The notes under the pieces are model-generated. The model saw nothing but the letters and a program-made list of their open reading frames with translations. It searched no databases and had not been told where the DNA came from. Below, piece by piece: positions 47,701 through 58,506 of a stretch of 64,000 bases of DNA. Source of the DNA: Cylindrodendrum hubeiense. Its lineage: Eukaryota > Ascomycota > Sordariomycetes > Hypocreales > Nectriaceae. How positions within the stretch are numbered: position 1 is the first letter of the stretch; each line of letters opens with the position of its first letter. Where the stretch lies: the NCBI GenBank assembly GCA_014621425.1, contig JAANBB010000008.1, forward strand, positions 248,001-312,000, read 5' to 3'. The position numbers were made by a program, and so were the translations under genes.

Positions 47701-50700
47701 CGTTCTGGCCAATGATAGTGCAGATGATTTCCCATACATGTGGGTTTTCGGTATTATTGTCTTGAAATGTAAAGGCGAAACTTGCTGGAATTAGCAAGTT
47801 CAATGTCCGTGTATCCAAAGAGGTGTCTGCTTTAGAATGTAGCCACCGCGCAAAAAGGTGCTCGAAGGAGGATTTTTGGGTATTGTCAAGCTGAAATGGG
47901 TCATAGATCGATGTGAGGTCATTGACAAACTCAGATGTACATGAGATGTTGAGATGATGCAATGGGGTTGAGCCATCTGAACCCTGGGCCTCAAGCTCCA
48001 CTCCCTTTGCAAGGAGTGCGGTGAACAGCTCTCGAGATCCGACCTTGGCCACCGAATGCAGAAGCAGTCCTTTTGATTGAAAAAAACTTGACTCCGCAGG
48101 GCAATTATCCAGCAGCAAAAGTGATGCCTCAACTTGTCCGGACGTTATCGCCGAGGACAAAGGTGTCATTCCTGCATTTGAGAGCGTGCACAAGCTTTGA
48201 GGCACATTTGGGTCCGTCTTGAGCAGCATTGCTAGCAACTTTGCATTCCCTGTTGAGGCAGCAATGTGCCAGGCAGTCTTTCCCTCAGTGTTTCGGTCAT
48301 AGACAGTTGCTCCTTTAGTAAGCAGAAGTTGTGCGACTTGGGTGTTGCCCGACTCGCAACTGACGTAGAAGCAGCTTTGGATCTCTGAGCTCAGAAGATC
48401 ACGAGCCAGTTCCGAATCAAAGAGCACACCCATAACCCTTCCACTATAAGCAGAGCTAGTCTGAGCTGCAAGACGCAACAGTTGGCGAAAGATGGCTTTC
48501 CATCTTGGGATATCGACAAGGCAGCGGGGGTTTGTGATCAATGAGGCTAATTCGTCCACTGAACCAGCCTTGATGGCAATTTCGATGGCCTCAAGAAAAT
48601 GGTCGTCACTTAGTGCGTCATAAAGTGCGTTATCGACGTAGTTTTGTGAAGGCCAGCTCCTCTTTTTCGAGGCCATCAATGCATGCGATGCCATTGGTCG
48701 CCATTGGGCAGCATCTTCACGGATGGAAAGTTCGAGAATGGCGTTTAGAACCTCGTCGTCATTGAACCCATTTGTCTGACTCAGTTCAGTAAAGACCTCT
48801 ATCGCATCATCTAAGACTGCTGTTGACGGATTGATGAGCGGGAGTATGTGTGAATTGATCGGAGATTTCAAGAGAACCGCAAGTATGCTTCTCTCAGAAT
48901 ATTGTCCCCTGAAAATGTCGACATTGTGTTGCGGAAATCGAACAGAGGTATCTGCACCATGCTTCAACAGCATTCCCAATATGTTGGCATGGTCATCTCT
49001 ACCATAGTTGCTGCCCAGGGCACACATGAAATGTACCGCGGAATGCAATGGAGCTCCGAAAGGACCCATCAAATTGACATCAGCGTTCTGCTGGAGCAGG
49101 GACTCGCACAATTTTGGTATGGCAAACCTTACGGCCATGTGTAGGGGAGACGTGGTAGGGTTCAGAACAGCGCCCAAGCGCACATCGAATTGCTTATCCG
49201 TGATCTCTGTGATGTAAGCGGAGGACCTGTGGTGGGAAGGCCGGGTCCCGGATTCGAGGCACCAAGCCATGAAAGACCCCGACTTGGTTCGATTGAATAG
49301 CTGTTTACACCAGTCCAGGACAGGTTCTTCTCCAAAAACCAAACTCCAAGTCTCGAGAAGAGCCACGGGAACGTATCGTCGATCGAGCAGTAAGGCCGCG
49401 AAAGTGTAGAAGGGATGCAACTGATTCCGTTCTATCATTTGCGCACGCTCCTTTCTTGCCAAAGTCGTCAATTTTCGATCAAAGCAGGGAAATAACAAGA
49501 ACCTCAAGGAATTATCCGCTAATGAGCGGAAAGCCTCGGTCTCGGAATATCGGAATTCACCAACAGAATCGTGGTTACTTCGCAGATATTCCATGACCGT
49601 GAAGTGAGATAACTCAAAATACTTCCCGTCCACCGACTTGCGAAGCAGACAGCCGCAACGACGTGAAATCTCAGTTTCGTCTATCAGGTCGTCTTCGTCA
49701 ATCTCGTCAAGTTCACTAATTGATATCGCTTCGCATAGTTCGAGAATGCTTATCCAGTGATGGCCGAGACTGACCCAATGAAGGGCTCTTTGAACGAAGA
49801 CTTGAGTTTCAGGAGAGCATTTTCGAACTTTGGCTAGAACCCTGTCATATGTACCAAATAGGGTTGGGGGAAGCTCCTTTAGGGCCTTTCTCCGAGCTTT
49901 GTTCGTGGGCAAGTCGCTTATGTGGTCAATTTGACAAGCTACCCAACGAAACCTATTCCAAGGGGTTAGAGATGTACACAGAAGCAGAGACTCTACTGTT
50001 TCACTTACATTCCGCGAGCACCTTGGACAAGTGTGTGAAAAATCTCATCGTGTAAACTCTGGTTCGTGATTTCAAGCTTCTTGAGCGCTTTTCTCTGACT
50101 AATCTGAGTCAAAGTGTATGCTTCCAAGTCTTCTGTATGAGCTTCAATCTCAATCTGATCGAAGCTTTCTTCCAATTCTTCTCTAATCTCTTCTTCCTTG
50201 CGACTGAAGAATGCAGAGCTGATAGTCGGCGAACTATCTGCCACCGACTTTAAACTTTGAACCATGCTCACAATATTGTCACCGCATTCATCCAAACCGT
50301 CAACTATGAGATGTACTTTCTCAAACACACAGGCCATGTCTTCAATAAGGAGGAGGAGGTTCTCAGGCCTTGGTTGCTTTTGCAGCTGATTTTCGGGGTT
50401 TAGTTGGTCAAAGTACTCTTCAAGAAGATCAAAAGCCTCTTCATTCTGCTGACCGAGCTGAACTACAAGAGCAGCAAGAATATTTTCAGGCAGATGAGTT
50501 TTGAAATCCTTGTAGTCACAAAATGCGTAACACACAGCTGTGGAGTCGTCGCTTTCTTGCAGGATTGTTTCGATAACTGATCCGCAGAGAACAGTCTTTC
50601 CACCTCCTACGCCAAGATCGGAATTAGAACCAGAATCCAGAGTGTAATTAGAAAGGTTTATAACATACCGGGAATACCACTTAGCCAGAGCTTGGCATTT

Positions 50701-51362
50701 GGCAGTTCCCTCCAACGCTGGAAGTTGGGATCGGTCTCAGTAAGCCATAATCCCGTCATCGGATGACGTAGTTCGAGACTCATTTGGAAGTTATCTTGCG
50801 GATTCACACGTAAGAAGAAATTGATAACGTCTTTCCGTCTTTGGTTCAGGTGCACTCGCGTATCGATACTGAGTTTTCTTTCAACCATCTTGTTCAGCTG
50901 ATCTTGCTTCGCGAGACACTTCAACAACGCATCCATGCTATCCGCTGACAGCGCAAGTTGGAGAGTCGAGCAGTGACCGGAAAGTTCTGACAATAGTTCA
51001 TTAGTTTCAGACAGCGCGAACGGCCACCTCAGACGACGTGTGATGGCTTTGAGGGATTTTCCGCTCTCAAAATCATCCTGCGACTTTTGAAGCTTTCTCT
51101 GAATAGTAAGCAACGTGTGTCGGCATGAGTTGAGATGCTGTGCCTTGAGAGCATATTTGGAGTTTTCTTCATCCAGAGAAGATGCGAGTAGCTTAAGATT
51201 CTCGAGTATGCCGGCAATATTCCTTGTCTGGACAGCGAGATCTCGACCCTTTGATGGAGCATCTTTGACATCCTTGGAGAACTTTGTGATCAGTTTGAAG
51301 ACTGTTCCGGAAATCTGGACGATGCCAGCGATGCTGGCAGCAATAGATAGAGGATCGGCTAT
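44793..51362 (-). CDS. NACHT-ankyrin NLR-like protein, start codon reads ATA
   Basis: Four exons (50669-51362, 50009-50606, 46032-49952, 44793-45978) give one 2,133-codon frame. The N-terminus (ADPLSIAASIAGIVQISGTV) is the fungal N-terminal signalling-type domain that normally begins MADPLS or MDPLS. Here the codon at the expected start is ATA, and no ATG lies between it and the in-frame stop upstream. Next comes GLWLTETDPNFQRWR, a P-loop GIPGGGKT (about residues 230-238), Walker B VHLIVDGLDECG (about 335), the NACHT tail ALKELPPTLFGTYDRVLAKV, and then roughly twenty ankyrin repeats to the C-terminus. Such proteins are cytosolic sensors linked to fungal self/non-self recognition. Apart from the start, no stop or frameshift was seen across 6.4 kb of coding sequence. 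Confidence 0.85.
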
Positions 51363-51510
51363 TTGGACGTGGCTGATACTGGATGGTATAACAAGCCCAA
51401 GATGAGTTGCGTATTTGTGAGTGTATGTTTATTAGGGACAGAGTGAGGCACACTTAATCAGTTCAGGCAGACGCCAAGTATGCACTAGGGCTGACGGTAC
51501 TTTGCACAAT

Positions 51511-51716
51511 TGTTAGATTGTTATCGGATTCCTGCAACTCCCTGATATATCGATATCCTAGTCTTAGTCAGAGGGGCGTGAGATTGAGAGATAAAAAACC
51601 CCTCACGGAAAAGAGGGGCTCGAGGCCCTCAAGCATCAACACAATCATCAGCTTTGAATCCACACTCTATTGAACACTAAGACCACTTAATCGAATGTGC
51701 CGTACACGATCCAACA
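51511..51716 (+). repeat. Left LTR, 206 bp
   Basis: Begins TGTTAGATTG and ends GATCCAACA. It differs from the right LTR by four substitutions and one 2-base indel (about 98% identical). It contains a CCCCTC...GAGGGG hairpin in the middle. Confidence 0.92.
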
Positions 51717-51793
51717 ATTAAGAGTCTCATTTGCTCGAGAAGCTAGCTGTGCAGCTATCGCGATACGAACATCGATCTGTCCCAAAGATAGCA

Positions 51794-54700
51794 ATGTCAG
51801 CCAAAAATGCCGCATCTGAACAGAAGGTCTATCTTAGGACCTTTCAAGACTGGGCAGACTGGGACAGGACCTTCAAGACGAAAGCAATTTCAGGGAATAT
51901 CTGGAAGGTCATCAATCCTAAGGGATCAGACCAGCCCATGGAAGAGCCGGCTGTGCCGACCTTCAGCAGCTATTTCCAAAGAATCCCTCCACAGCGGATC
52001 GAGCCCGATCGACCCTATCAGACCCGACAGTCTGAGAGTCAGAGCTCTAGTCAGACCCTTCCTCCTACGTACACGGCCGAGACGACCGATCCGACCCAGC
52101 CAGCTAGCTCTATTAAAGACCTGACTGCGGAAGATAAAGCTGCCTATCAGTCTGACCGTAAGGACTATGATCAAGACTATAGACGATACGAAGAGCAGCA
52201 TCGTGTGATAGTTAAGATGAGGGATTGGGTCTTGGAGACAGTTGCCAAGAGCCTAGCCGATAGCTCCTGCGATCCGGAACAAGATCTAAGGACCTGGTAT
52301 ACCAACTTGCAAGCTAGAGTTGGTGCCACAACCTCAGAGCAACAGTCTGATATTTGGACCAAATACCAGAAGGTCTTGATGTCAGCCCCAAAGGGGATTA
52401 AGGAATATCCTCGCTGGATAACCAACTGGGAACAGGCTCTCCATAAAGCCCAAGATAAGGAGGTCGGAGGACTAGATAATCCAGTTATCTGGTTTGACAA
52501 CCTTTGCAAGACCATCCAGCCAGTCCTTGGGAACTGGGTCTCAAACTATCGCTCAATCTATTGGAAAGAGCTTAAAGAGAAATCCCTATCAATAAGGGAG
52601 ACTGCCCAAGATCTACGAGCTGAAGTCAATCAGCTAGCTCTCCAGCAGCCAGTTAAGCAGACCACTACCAGGGCTATAAGAGGGGCCTTTGGTCCGACCT
52701 TTGGAATAGACCCGGATTCAGCTGTCCAACCCGACCCGGATCCAGAAGACCCACAATTACCCGGACCCTCCGGACCCTCCGGCTCACCCGAAACAGCCGG
52801 GACGAACCGGGGCCCGAAGAAACGCAAGTCTGGCTAAAAGCAATAGCCCAAGATAAAGAAGTCCAAGGAAGACGAAGAAAACAGTGACTCTCGCTGTGAA
52901 GTCTGTGGTAGTACCCGCCATAGCTTGGCTAGTTGCTATTACGTATTCCCCTCCAAGGCACCTACGTGGTTTGAGCTCAATCCTGTATTAAAGGACGCAG
53001 TCAAATACCGACTTTCCCGTCCGGAGTTAAAGGATAAGGTTAAAGCCCTAAGAAAGTCAGCTAGACCAGACCAGTCAGATTGACTAGGCCGGGATATTGG
53101 AAGCTGTTCCGATATGATAATAGTAGCCAAGGCTGCCTTTCCTGCTGCCCGATATCCCTTGTGGATGTCAGCTATCCTAGACTCTGGGGCGACGATTCAC
53201 ATCTTCAATCAGCTAAGCTGGTTTGATAGATATCAGCCAGCTAGGGTAGATGACTTCCTTATCGCTGGAAAACATCAGGTTGCTGTCCAAGAATATAGTC
53301 AGGTTAATATTATGACCAAGGGATCAATAGGGCCCTGGCCTATTCGTCTGTCTAATGTGGCCTATTACCCTGACTTCCCTTATAACCTGGTATCCCTACG
53401 GCAGCTATAACGTAGAGGCTATTGGTGGGATACATGCCCAGCCTTCAATTGTCTCCGTACAGCAGCCGGGTTAGTCATCTATTATCTAATAGATCGATAT
53501 AACCAATTTATTATAGAAGACATTCTGTATGATTAGACGGTTGCTGCCTTCCCTGCCCAACGCAGCCGGTTCAATTCAATGACCCGGCCTAGGGAAGCCA
53601 AGCAGGATGTAAGACGATGGTATCTATGACTTGGTCATCCGGGATCCCAAGCCCTTAAAAGGCTAGTCCAGAAGGCAATAGGGGCCCGGATCAAAGGGAT
53701 CATAACTGTTAAATGTGATGACTGCGGCGTATTAAAGATGAAGCGTCAGGTCAGCCGGAGGCCTAGGGACCTAGGATCGGGCCCTGGGCTAAGACTAGCC
53801 ATTGACTTCCACGACCTGGAAGAGGATCCAGCTGGATACGTTAGTCTGCTTCTAATAACAGACCGCTATTCTGGCTACATCTGGGACTATTATTTGAAGA
53901 CCTGGAAGCACAAGGACCTTATCCCTGTGTTCAAGAACTTCCTTAGTCATCTAGTCTGGCAATACCAGATCAAGCCACAAGTTATTGAGTGCGATAGGGA
54001 AATCCTAGGAAGGTCTGAAGACCGGCCCCGACTGATATATCGGTTCCTTACACAGATGAGCATCATCGTGGAGTCTACAGCTGCAGACACAGCTGCCCAG
54101 AATAGCGGTACTGAGGTCTCCGGAAAGATCATCAAGACCAAGGCTAGGGCAATGAGGGCAGGAGCCCGATTTCCCTCGTATCTATGGATTGAGATCTATC
54201 GGGCTGCTGTCTATCTATATAACCGAACCCCCAAATACATCTACATCTGGGATACCCCTTACGGCCGGTTCCACACAGCTGTGGCCCAGCAAGATGGATA
54301 CAGCCAGGCTCCAAAGGTCCCCTATCTAGGCCACCTACGGGTCTACGGATCCAAGGCTTTTGCAATGACTGAAGATGCAAGGAAGGGTCGCAATAAGAAA
54401 CAGCGATTGAACCCTCGGGCCTGGATCGGCTACCTGATCGGATACCAGTCAACGAACCTCTATAGGATCTGGAACCCGGCTACTGGGAAGGTCCTGACTA
54501 CTAGAGACGTCATTTTCAACGAGGACGAACAATTCAACGGAGATATTAACAGCCTAAAGGATGACCTGCTAAGGGTCTCGAAGGATGACCTAGATCAGCT
54601 GCTCAACCAAGTGGAAGAGACCTAGCCGGATCTAGTACTAGAAGACCAAGCTGTTAGTGACCTAGCCCCAATAAATAGGGAGGGTCTATACGAGGATGAA

Positions 54701-57283
54701 GACGTCTATGACGATCCGAGCCCGTATGAGGAAGCGGATACGGGGATGACTCTATCAACAGATTGGTCTGATCAGCCAGCTGAAATTGATGTACGTCCCG
54801 GGACTCCTAGGGTCATTGATGTCGACCAAGGAAAGCTAGGGGCAGGAGGCACCGTCTCGGACGATGACCAACAATCCGGAGCCCCCGGCGCCTCTGAGAG
54901 ACCTTTGACCCCTGTGTCCCTTCCACTAGCAGGGCTTCTAGCTATGACGATCCAGGCCGAGTCCGAGCCACTAGGTAAGCAAGGTCAGATCGAACGGTCT
55001 GATGTCTGGAAGGCTGCCTTCAACGCCGGAAGACTAGCTAGCCCGATAGGAACCCTCAATGGGAAGGTCATTGATAAAGCTAAGTTACAACGGATGTTGA
55101 AGAAACCTAGGTCCGTACATCAAAGTCAGCTACCCAAGCTGCCTCGGCACCATCGGGATCTACGGGATCATCCGATAGGGGCCCAATTCGAACAGGCCGA
55201 ACGGGACCACTTGCAAAGTCATAGGGAAATGGGGTCTTGGATCGAGATGGATCGAGATGACCCCAGAACCCTAGGGAAATAGACCCTCGATTGCATGTGG
55301 GTCTACGTCTATAAGCTCGATAAGTATGGCCGATTTATCAAGTGCAAGGCCCGGCTAGTTGTCCGTGGAGACCAACAGCCGAAAGGGCTAGACGAAGAGA
55401 CCTACGCTGCAACCCTAGCTGGAAGGTCATTCTGAACCCTGATAGCAATTGCTGCCCGATTCGACCTAGATCTCATATAATACGATGCAATTAACGCCTT
55501 CGTTAACGCTAGGCTAGATCATTAAGTTATAATGAAAATGCCCCCTGGATACAGAAAGACCGGAAAGATCCTACTGATCCAGAAAGCCCTATACGGGCTG
55601 CGGGAATCCCCTCTCCTTTGGCAGAAAGAGCTTATGGCAATACTCCAAGAGCTAGGCTTTAAGCCTGTCTTGCACGAGCCCTGCTATATGACCCGAGGCG
55701 GGATTATTGTTTTCTTCTATGTAGATGATATTGTCTTTGCGTGTCAAAGGAACAGGTCCCAGGAAGTCCAGAAGACCGTTGCCGAGCTCAAAGGTCGATA
55801 TGACCTAACCGGCGGACAGGATCTTCAATGGTTCCTAGGGATAGAGGTCATACGAGACCGAAGACAAAGACTTATCTGGTTATCCCAATCTTCCTATTTG
55901 GCTAAGATAGCTAACCTTGCGGAAGACCTAGATCAACGTCATGATACCCCGATGAAAAGGGAAGCCCTAAGACAGTCTAGCAGCCGAGCTACGATTCCGT
56001 CAATACGACGATACTAATGGAAGACCGGATCAATCCTTTATGCAGTTGTGATGACCCGGCCAGATGTGGCCTATCCAGCTTCCCAGCTAGCTAGGTTCAA
56101 TTCGAATCCAGGACCCGAGCATCATCAAGCCGCAGATAGGGTCCTTCTATATCTTGGAAGGACCAGTAGCCTAGCCCTTCAATTCGGCCAAGACGATAGT
56201 TTCTTTGTGGCTAGCGACGCATCTTTCGCAGATAACCTAGAAGACCGGAAAAGCTCCCAAGCCTATGTCATGAGGCTGTTCGGAGGGACGATTGGATGGC
56301 GAGCAAATAAGCAGAAGACAGTCATGACATCAACAACCGAGGTAGAGCTGCTAGCCCTATCTCAATCAGCCAAGGAAGCTATGTTTATTTCCCGGCTGGT
56401 GAAGCGGCGGGAAAGAGTCGTAGCCCAACACCCAAATAAGTGTTCTCCCACAGAAATCCTCGTTCAAGTGTCGGCAGCAAGTCTCCCTGGGTCGGGTATG
56501 TGCGTAGGCCACAGCTGGAGCTATTGGCTGTGACTTCTTGACTTGTGGTTTAAAGGGAAGGAAAGTATCTAATGAGGTGCTTGGGCTGAAAGAATGTTGG
56601 TCTTCGCGTTGGCAAGGTGTTGAAAACCGTGAATAAAGTGATGTAAATCTCGATCCCAAAGACTCGGGTGCGATAACTAAAAGAGATAAATCGGAGGAAA
56701 ATGCAAATTAATATAGATAATATAGAAAATAAAACAGGCTCTGCTAGGAGGGCTAGGGAAGGTCTCGTTCCTCCACCAAGCTATCCTTTCAAAAGGTGTC
56801 TCTTGTCGATGCTTGAATGAATTGTACTTCTGATGCCTTCTTTCTTCCGCAGGTCTCCGGTCAGAGACCCTCCCTTTTATCCACCCTTCCGAGCGGCCCC
56901 ACATTTCCCGGCCCTTCCTTCTCGAAGCGGCAATCCCCACCGTTTCACTGGTCAAAGAACTAGGGATCCAGCTGGAAGAAGAAAAGATCCTCCTTCAATG
57001 TGACAACCAGCAGACTATCCGGCTTGTGCACAATGACATCAATAAGCTACAGACGAAGCTACGGCATGTTGATATACACAATCACTGGCTAAGACAGGAA
57101 GCTCAAAGGGATAGGATCCAGGTGGAATTCACACCATCTGATCAGATGATTGCAGATAGTCTTACAAAAGTCCTCACAAACACAGCCTTTGGGAAATGCT
57201 TAGACCAGCTAGGTCTAGTAGATATCTCAGATCAGCTAGATCAAAGGAAGCTAAAAGAGCTGAAAGAAGAAGACTTGTTCTGA
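51794..57283 (+). pseudogene. Copia gag-pol with twelve in-frame stops, no frameshift
   Basis: Everything from the first ATG of gag to the end of RNase H lies in one frame. Landmarks: Gag to about 52834; CCHC knuckle CEVCGSTRHSLASC near 52890; protease LDSGAT near 53178; integrase AIDFHDL, then ECDREI, then the TAAQNSGTEVSGK block (53800-54140); reverse transcriptase with ALYGLRESPLLW and YVDD (near 55720); RNase H with VASDASFAD and STTEVELLALS. Stops stand at 52835, 52844, 53081, 53408, 53534, 53627, 54623, 55280, 55433, 55478, 55523 and 56015. Each can arise from CAA, CAG, CGA or TGG by a C-to-T or G-to-A change. The frame is kept even across the 552-bp nested insertion. This pattern fits repeat-induced point mutation. 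Confidence 0.9.
56401..56952. mobile_element. MITE-like insertion in the RNase H region
   Basis: RNase H coding stops at FISRLV and resumes at 56953 with KELGIQLEEEK in the same frame. The intervening DNA starts (T)GAAGCGGCGGG and ends CCCACCGTTTCA, imperfect terminal inverted repeats matching at 10 of 12 positions. It is flanked by CTGGT at 56396-56400 and 56948-56952, a probable target duplication. No transposase-like frame is seen inside. Size and ends fit a small non-autonomous DNA transposon. Confidence 0.7.
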
Positions 57284-57324
57284 AGACAGCAGCTTCGCCG
57301 TGCCCGGCTTCAGCTGGGGGGGTG

Positions 57325-57528
57325 TGTTAGATTGTTATCGGATTCCTGCAACTCCCTGATATATCGATATCCTAGTCTTAGTCAGAGGGGCGTGAGATTG
57401 AGAGATAAAACCCCTCACGGAAAAGAGGGGCTCGAGGCCCTCAAGGATAAATACAATCATCAGCTTTGAATCCACACTCTATTGAACACTAAGACCACTT
57501 GATCGAATGTGCCGTACACGATCCAACA
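57325..57528 (+). repeat. Right LTR, 204 bp
   Basis: Begins TGTTAGATTG and ends GATCCAACA, directly after the polypurine tract. Differences from the left LTR are concentrated in one short patch (three substitutions within eight bases), plus one A/G change and the 2-base indel. Confidence 0.92.
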
Positions 57529-57648
57529 ATTCAAGATAACGTTAGTTCTGAAATTGGCATGGGCCGTGACCAATCAGTCATGTCGCATGGCAAGCGGGGC
57601 AATCACGACAGTGCATCTGATTAATTACGGCAAATTCGATCAGAATTC

Positions 57649-57894
57649 TTAGTGTTCAATAGATGTGGGTCTAGAGGTTACCGATTTTATTGATTCTTGA
57701 TCCCCGAACCCCTCATCAAGAAGATATTTGATCATGTCGTTGTTGCCGTTCCAAGCCACTAGACGTGACTGGCTCACCACGTCATTAAATAGTTTACCTC
57801 CCATGGTCGTGATTAACGTACAAATGGCCTCCCTTTGCGGTGTAACCGGCTTTACCTGTTCATTCAAGCCAGCTTTCGGAACTAACATAAACAC
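57649..57894 (-). pseudogene. Fragment of a second ankyrin-repeat gene
   Basis: The minus strand reads LVAWNGNNDMIKYLLDEGF, matching LHLAAWNGKDDMIKYLHDQGF of the intact NACHT-ankyrin gene; the DNA is also clearly related to 46791-46935. The similarity extends about 45 residues upstream (VTPQREAICTLITTMGG against VTPHWDMTCEVSTTRGS). The rest of the repeat array is missing. It lies on the same strand as the intact gene, on the far side of the copia element, so it looks like what is left of a tandem duplicate. Confidence 0.7.
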
Positions 57895-58506
57895 CCGTTA
57901 GTCACGTTTCTACTACTCGGCCTGGACCGACTGAAATTTCCTTGATCGTAGGGGATGACAAGAACGCAATACTTTAGTCAAAATTGGACAGCTCCAGAGA
58001 ATATCTCCGAGGCTTTCATTTTCCATCACGTAATCAAGCGTTTGATCATCTCTGGATCTGCTACCCACATGGTCTTTGCGACACAGCAGACTTAACAACC
58101 ACACCTACGGCCTGGGATGTCCATATGGAAGAATTTGGCAATGCGAGCGCGAGAGACGTGTGATCACACAGCGGGTCAATAAATCATCAAAAGAACAAGG
58201 CAAAAACAATGAGAATCCAACGCCGTGCTACCAGCTGGATAATAGCCCCTAAAAGTAAGATTTCTTCATGCGGGTCTATAAGGCATGCACTGGCAACGGA
58301 AGGGAACAGCGTAGCTTTTTATATCCCTAGTGGCTCGCATACTTCACGTCTCGTCCCTGGCCAACCCACCACACCCGCTCACACATTTTGGGGTAGCCTG
58401 ACAGGCAAGGCTAATCATAGCCAGCGATTAATAATACACAATAGTAAAGCAACAATCTTGGTCTCAAAGGCTAATAAGAAGCACCCACAGTTATGTTGCT
58501 CTGTCC
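57895..58506. other. No gene seen
   Basis: A 63-codon minus-strand frame (57913-58104) has no recognised relative. Otherwise nothing. Confidence 0.4.

Larger units (their letters stand above)
51511..57528 (+). mobile_element. Ty1/copia LTR retrotransposon, inactivated
   Basis: Two near-identical LTRs (TGTTAG...CCAACA) enclose one long gag-pol frame in copia order: Gag, CCHC knuckle, protease, integrase, reverse transcriptase, RNase H. A G-rich polypurine tract (CTGGGGGGGTG) precedes the right LTR. The internal frame carries twelve nonsense codons and one nested insertion. Flanks are ...CACAAT on the left and ATTCAAG... on the right, so no clean 5-bp target duplication is visible. The left end lies 148 bp upstream of the expected start of the NACHT-ankyrin gene and points away from it. 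Confidence 0.93.

Noticed and set aside
51590..51625. CCCCTC...GAGGGG hairpin followed by an A/T run, like an intrinsic terminator
   Set aside because: It lies inside an LTR of a eukaryotic element; bacterial-type termination does not apply. It may be part of LTR function.
56677..56955. 92-codon frame inside the MITE-like insert
   Set aside because: Too short and without transposase motifs; the insert looks non-coding.
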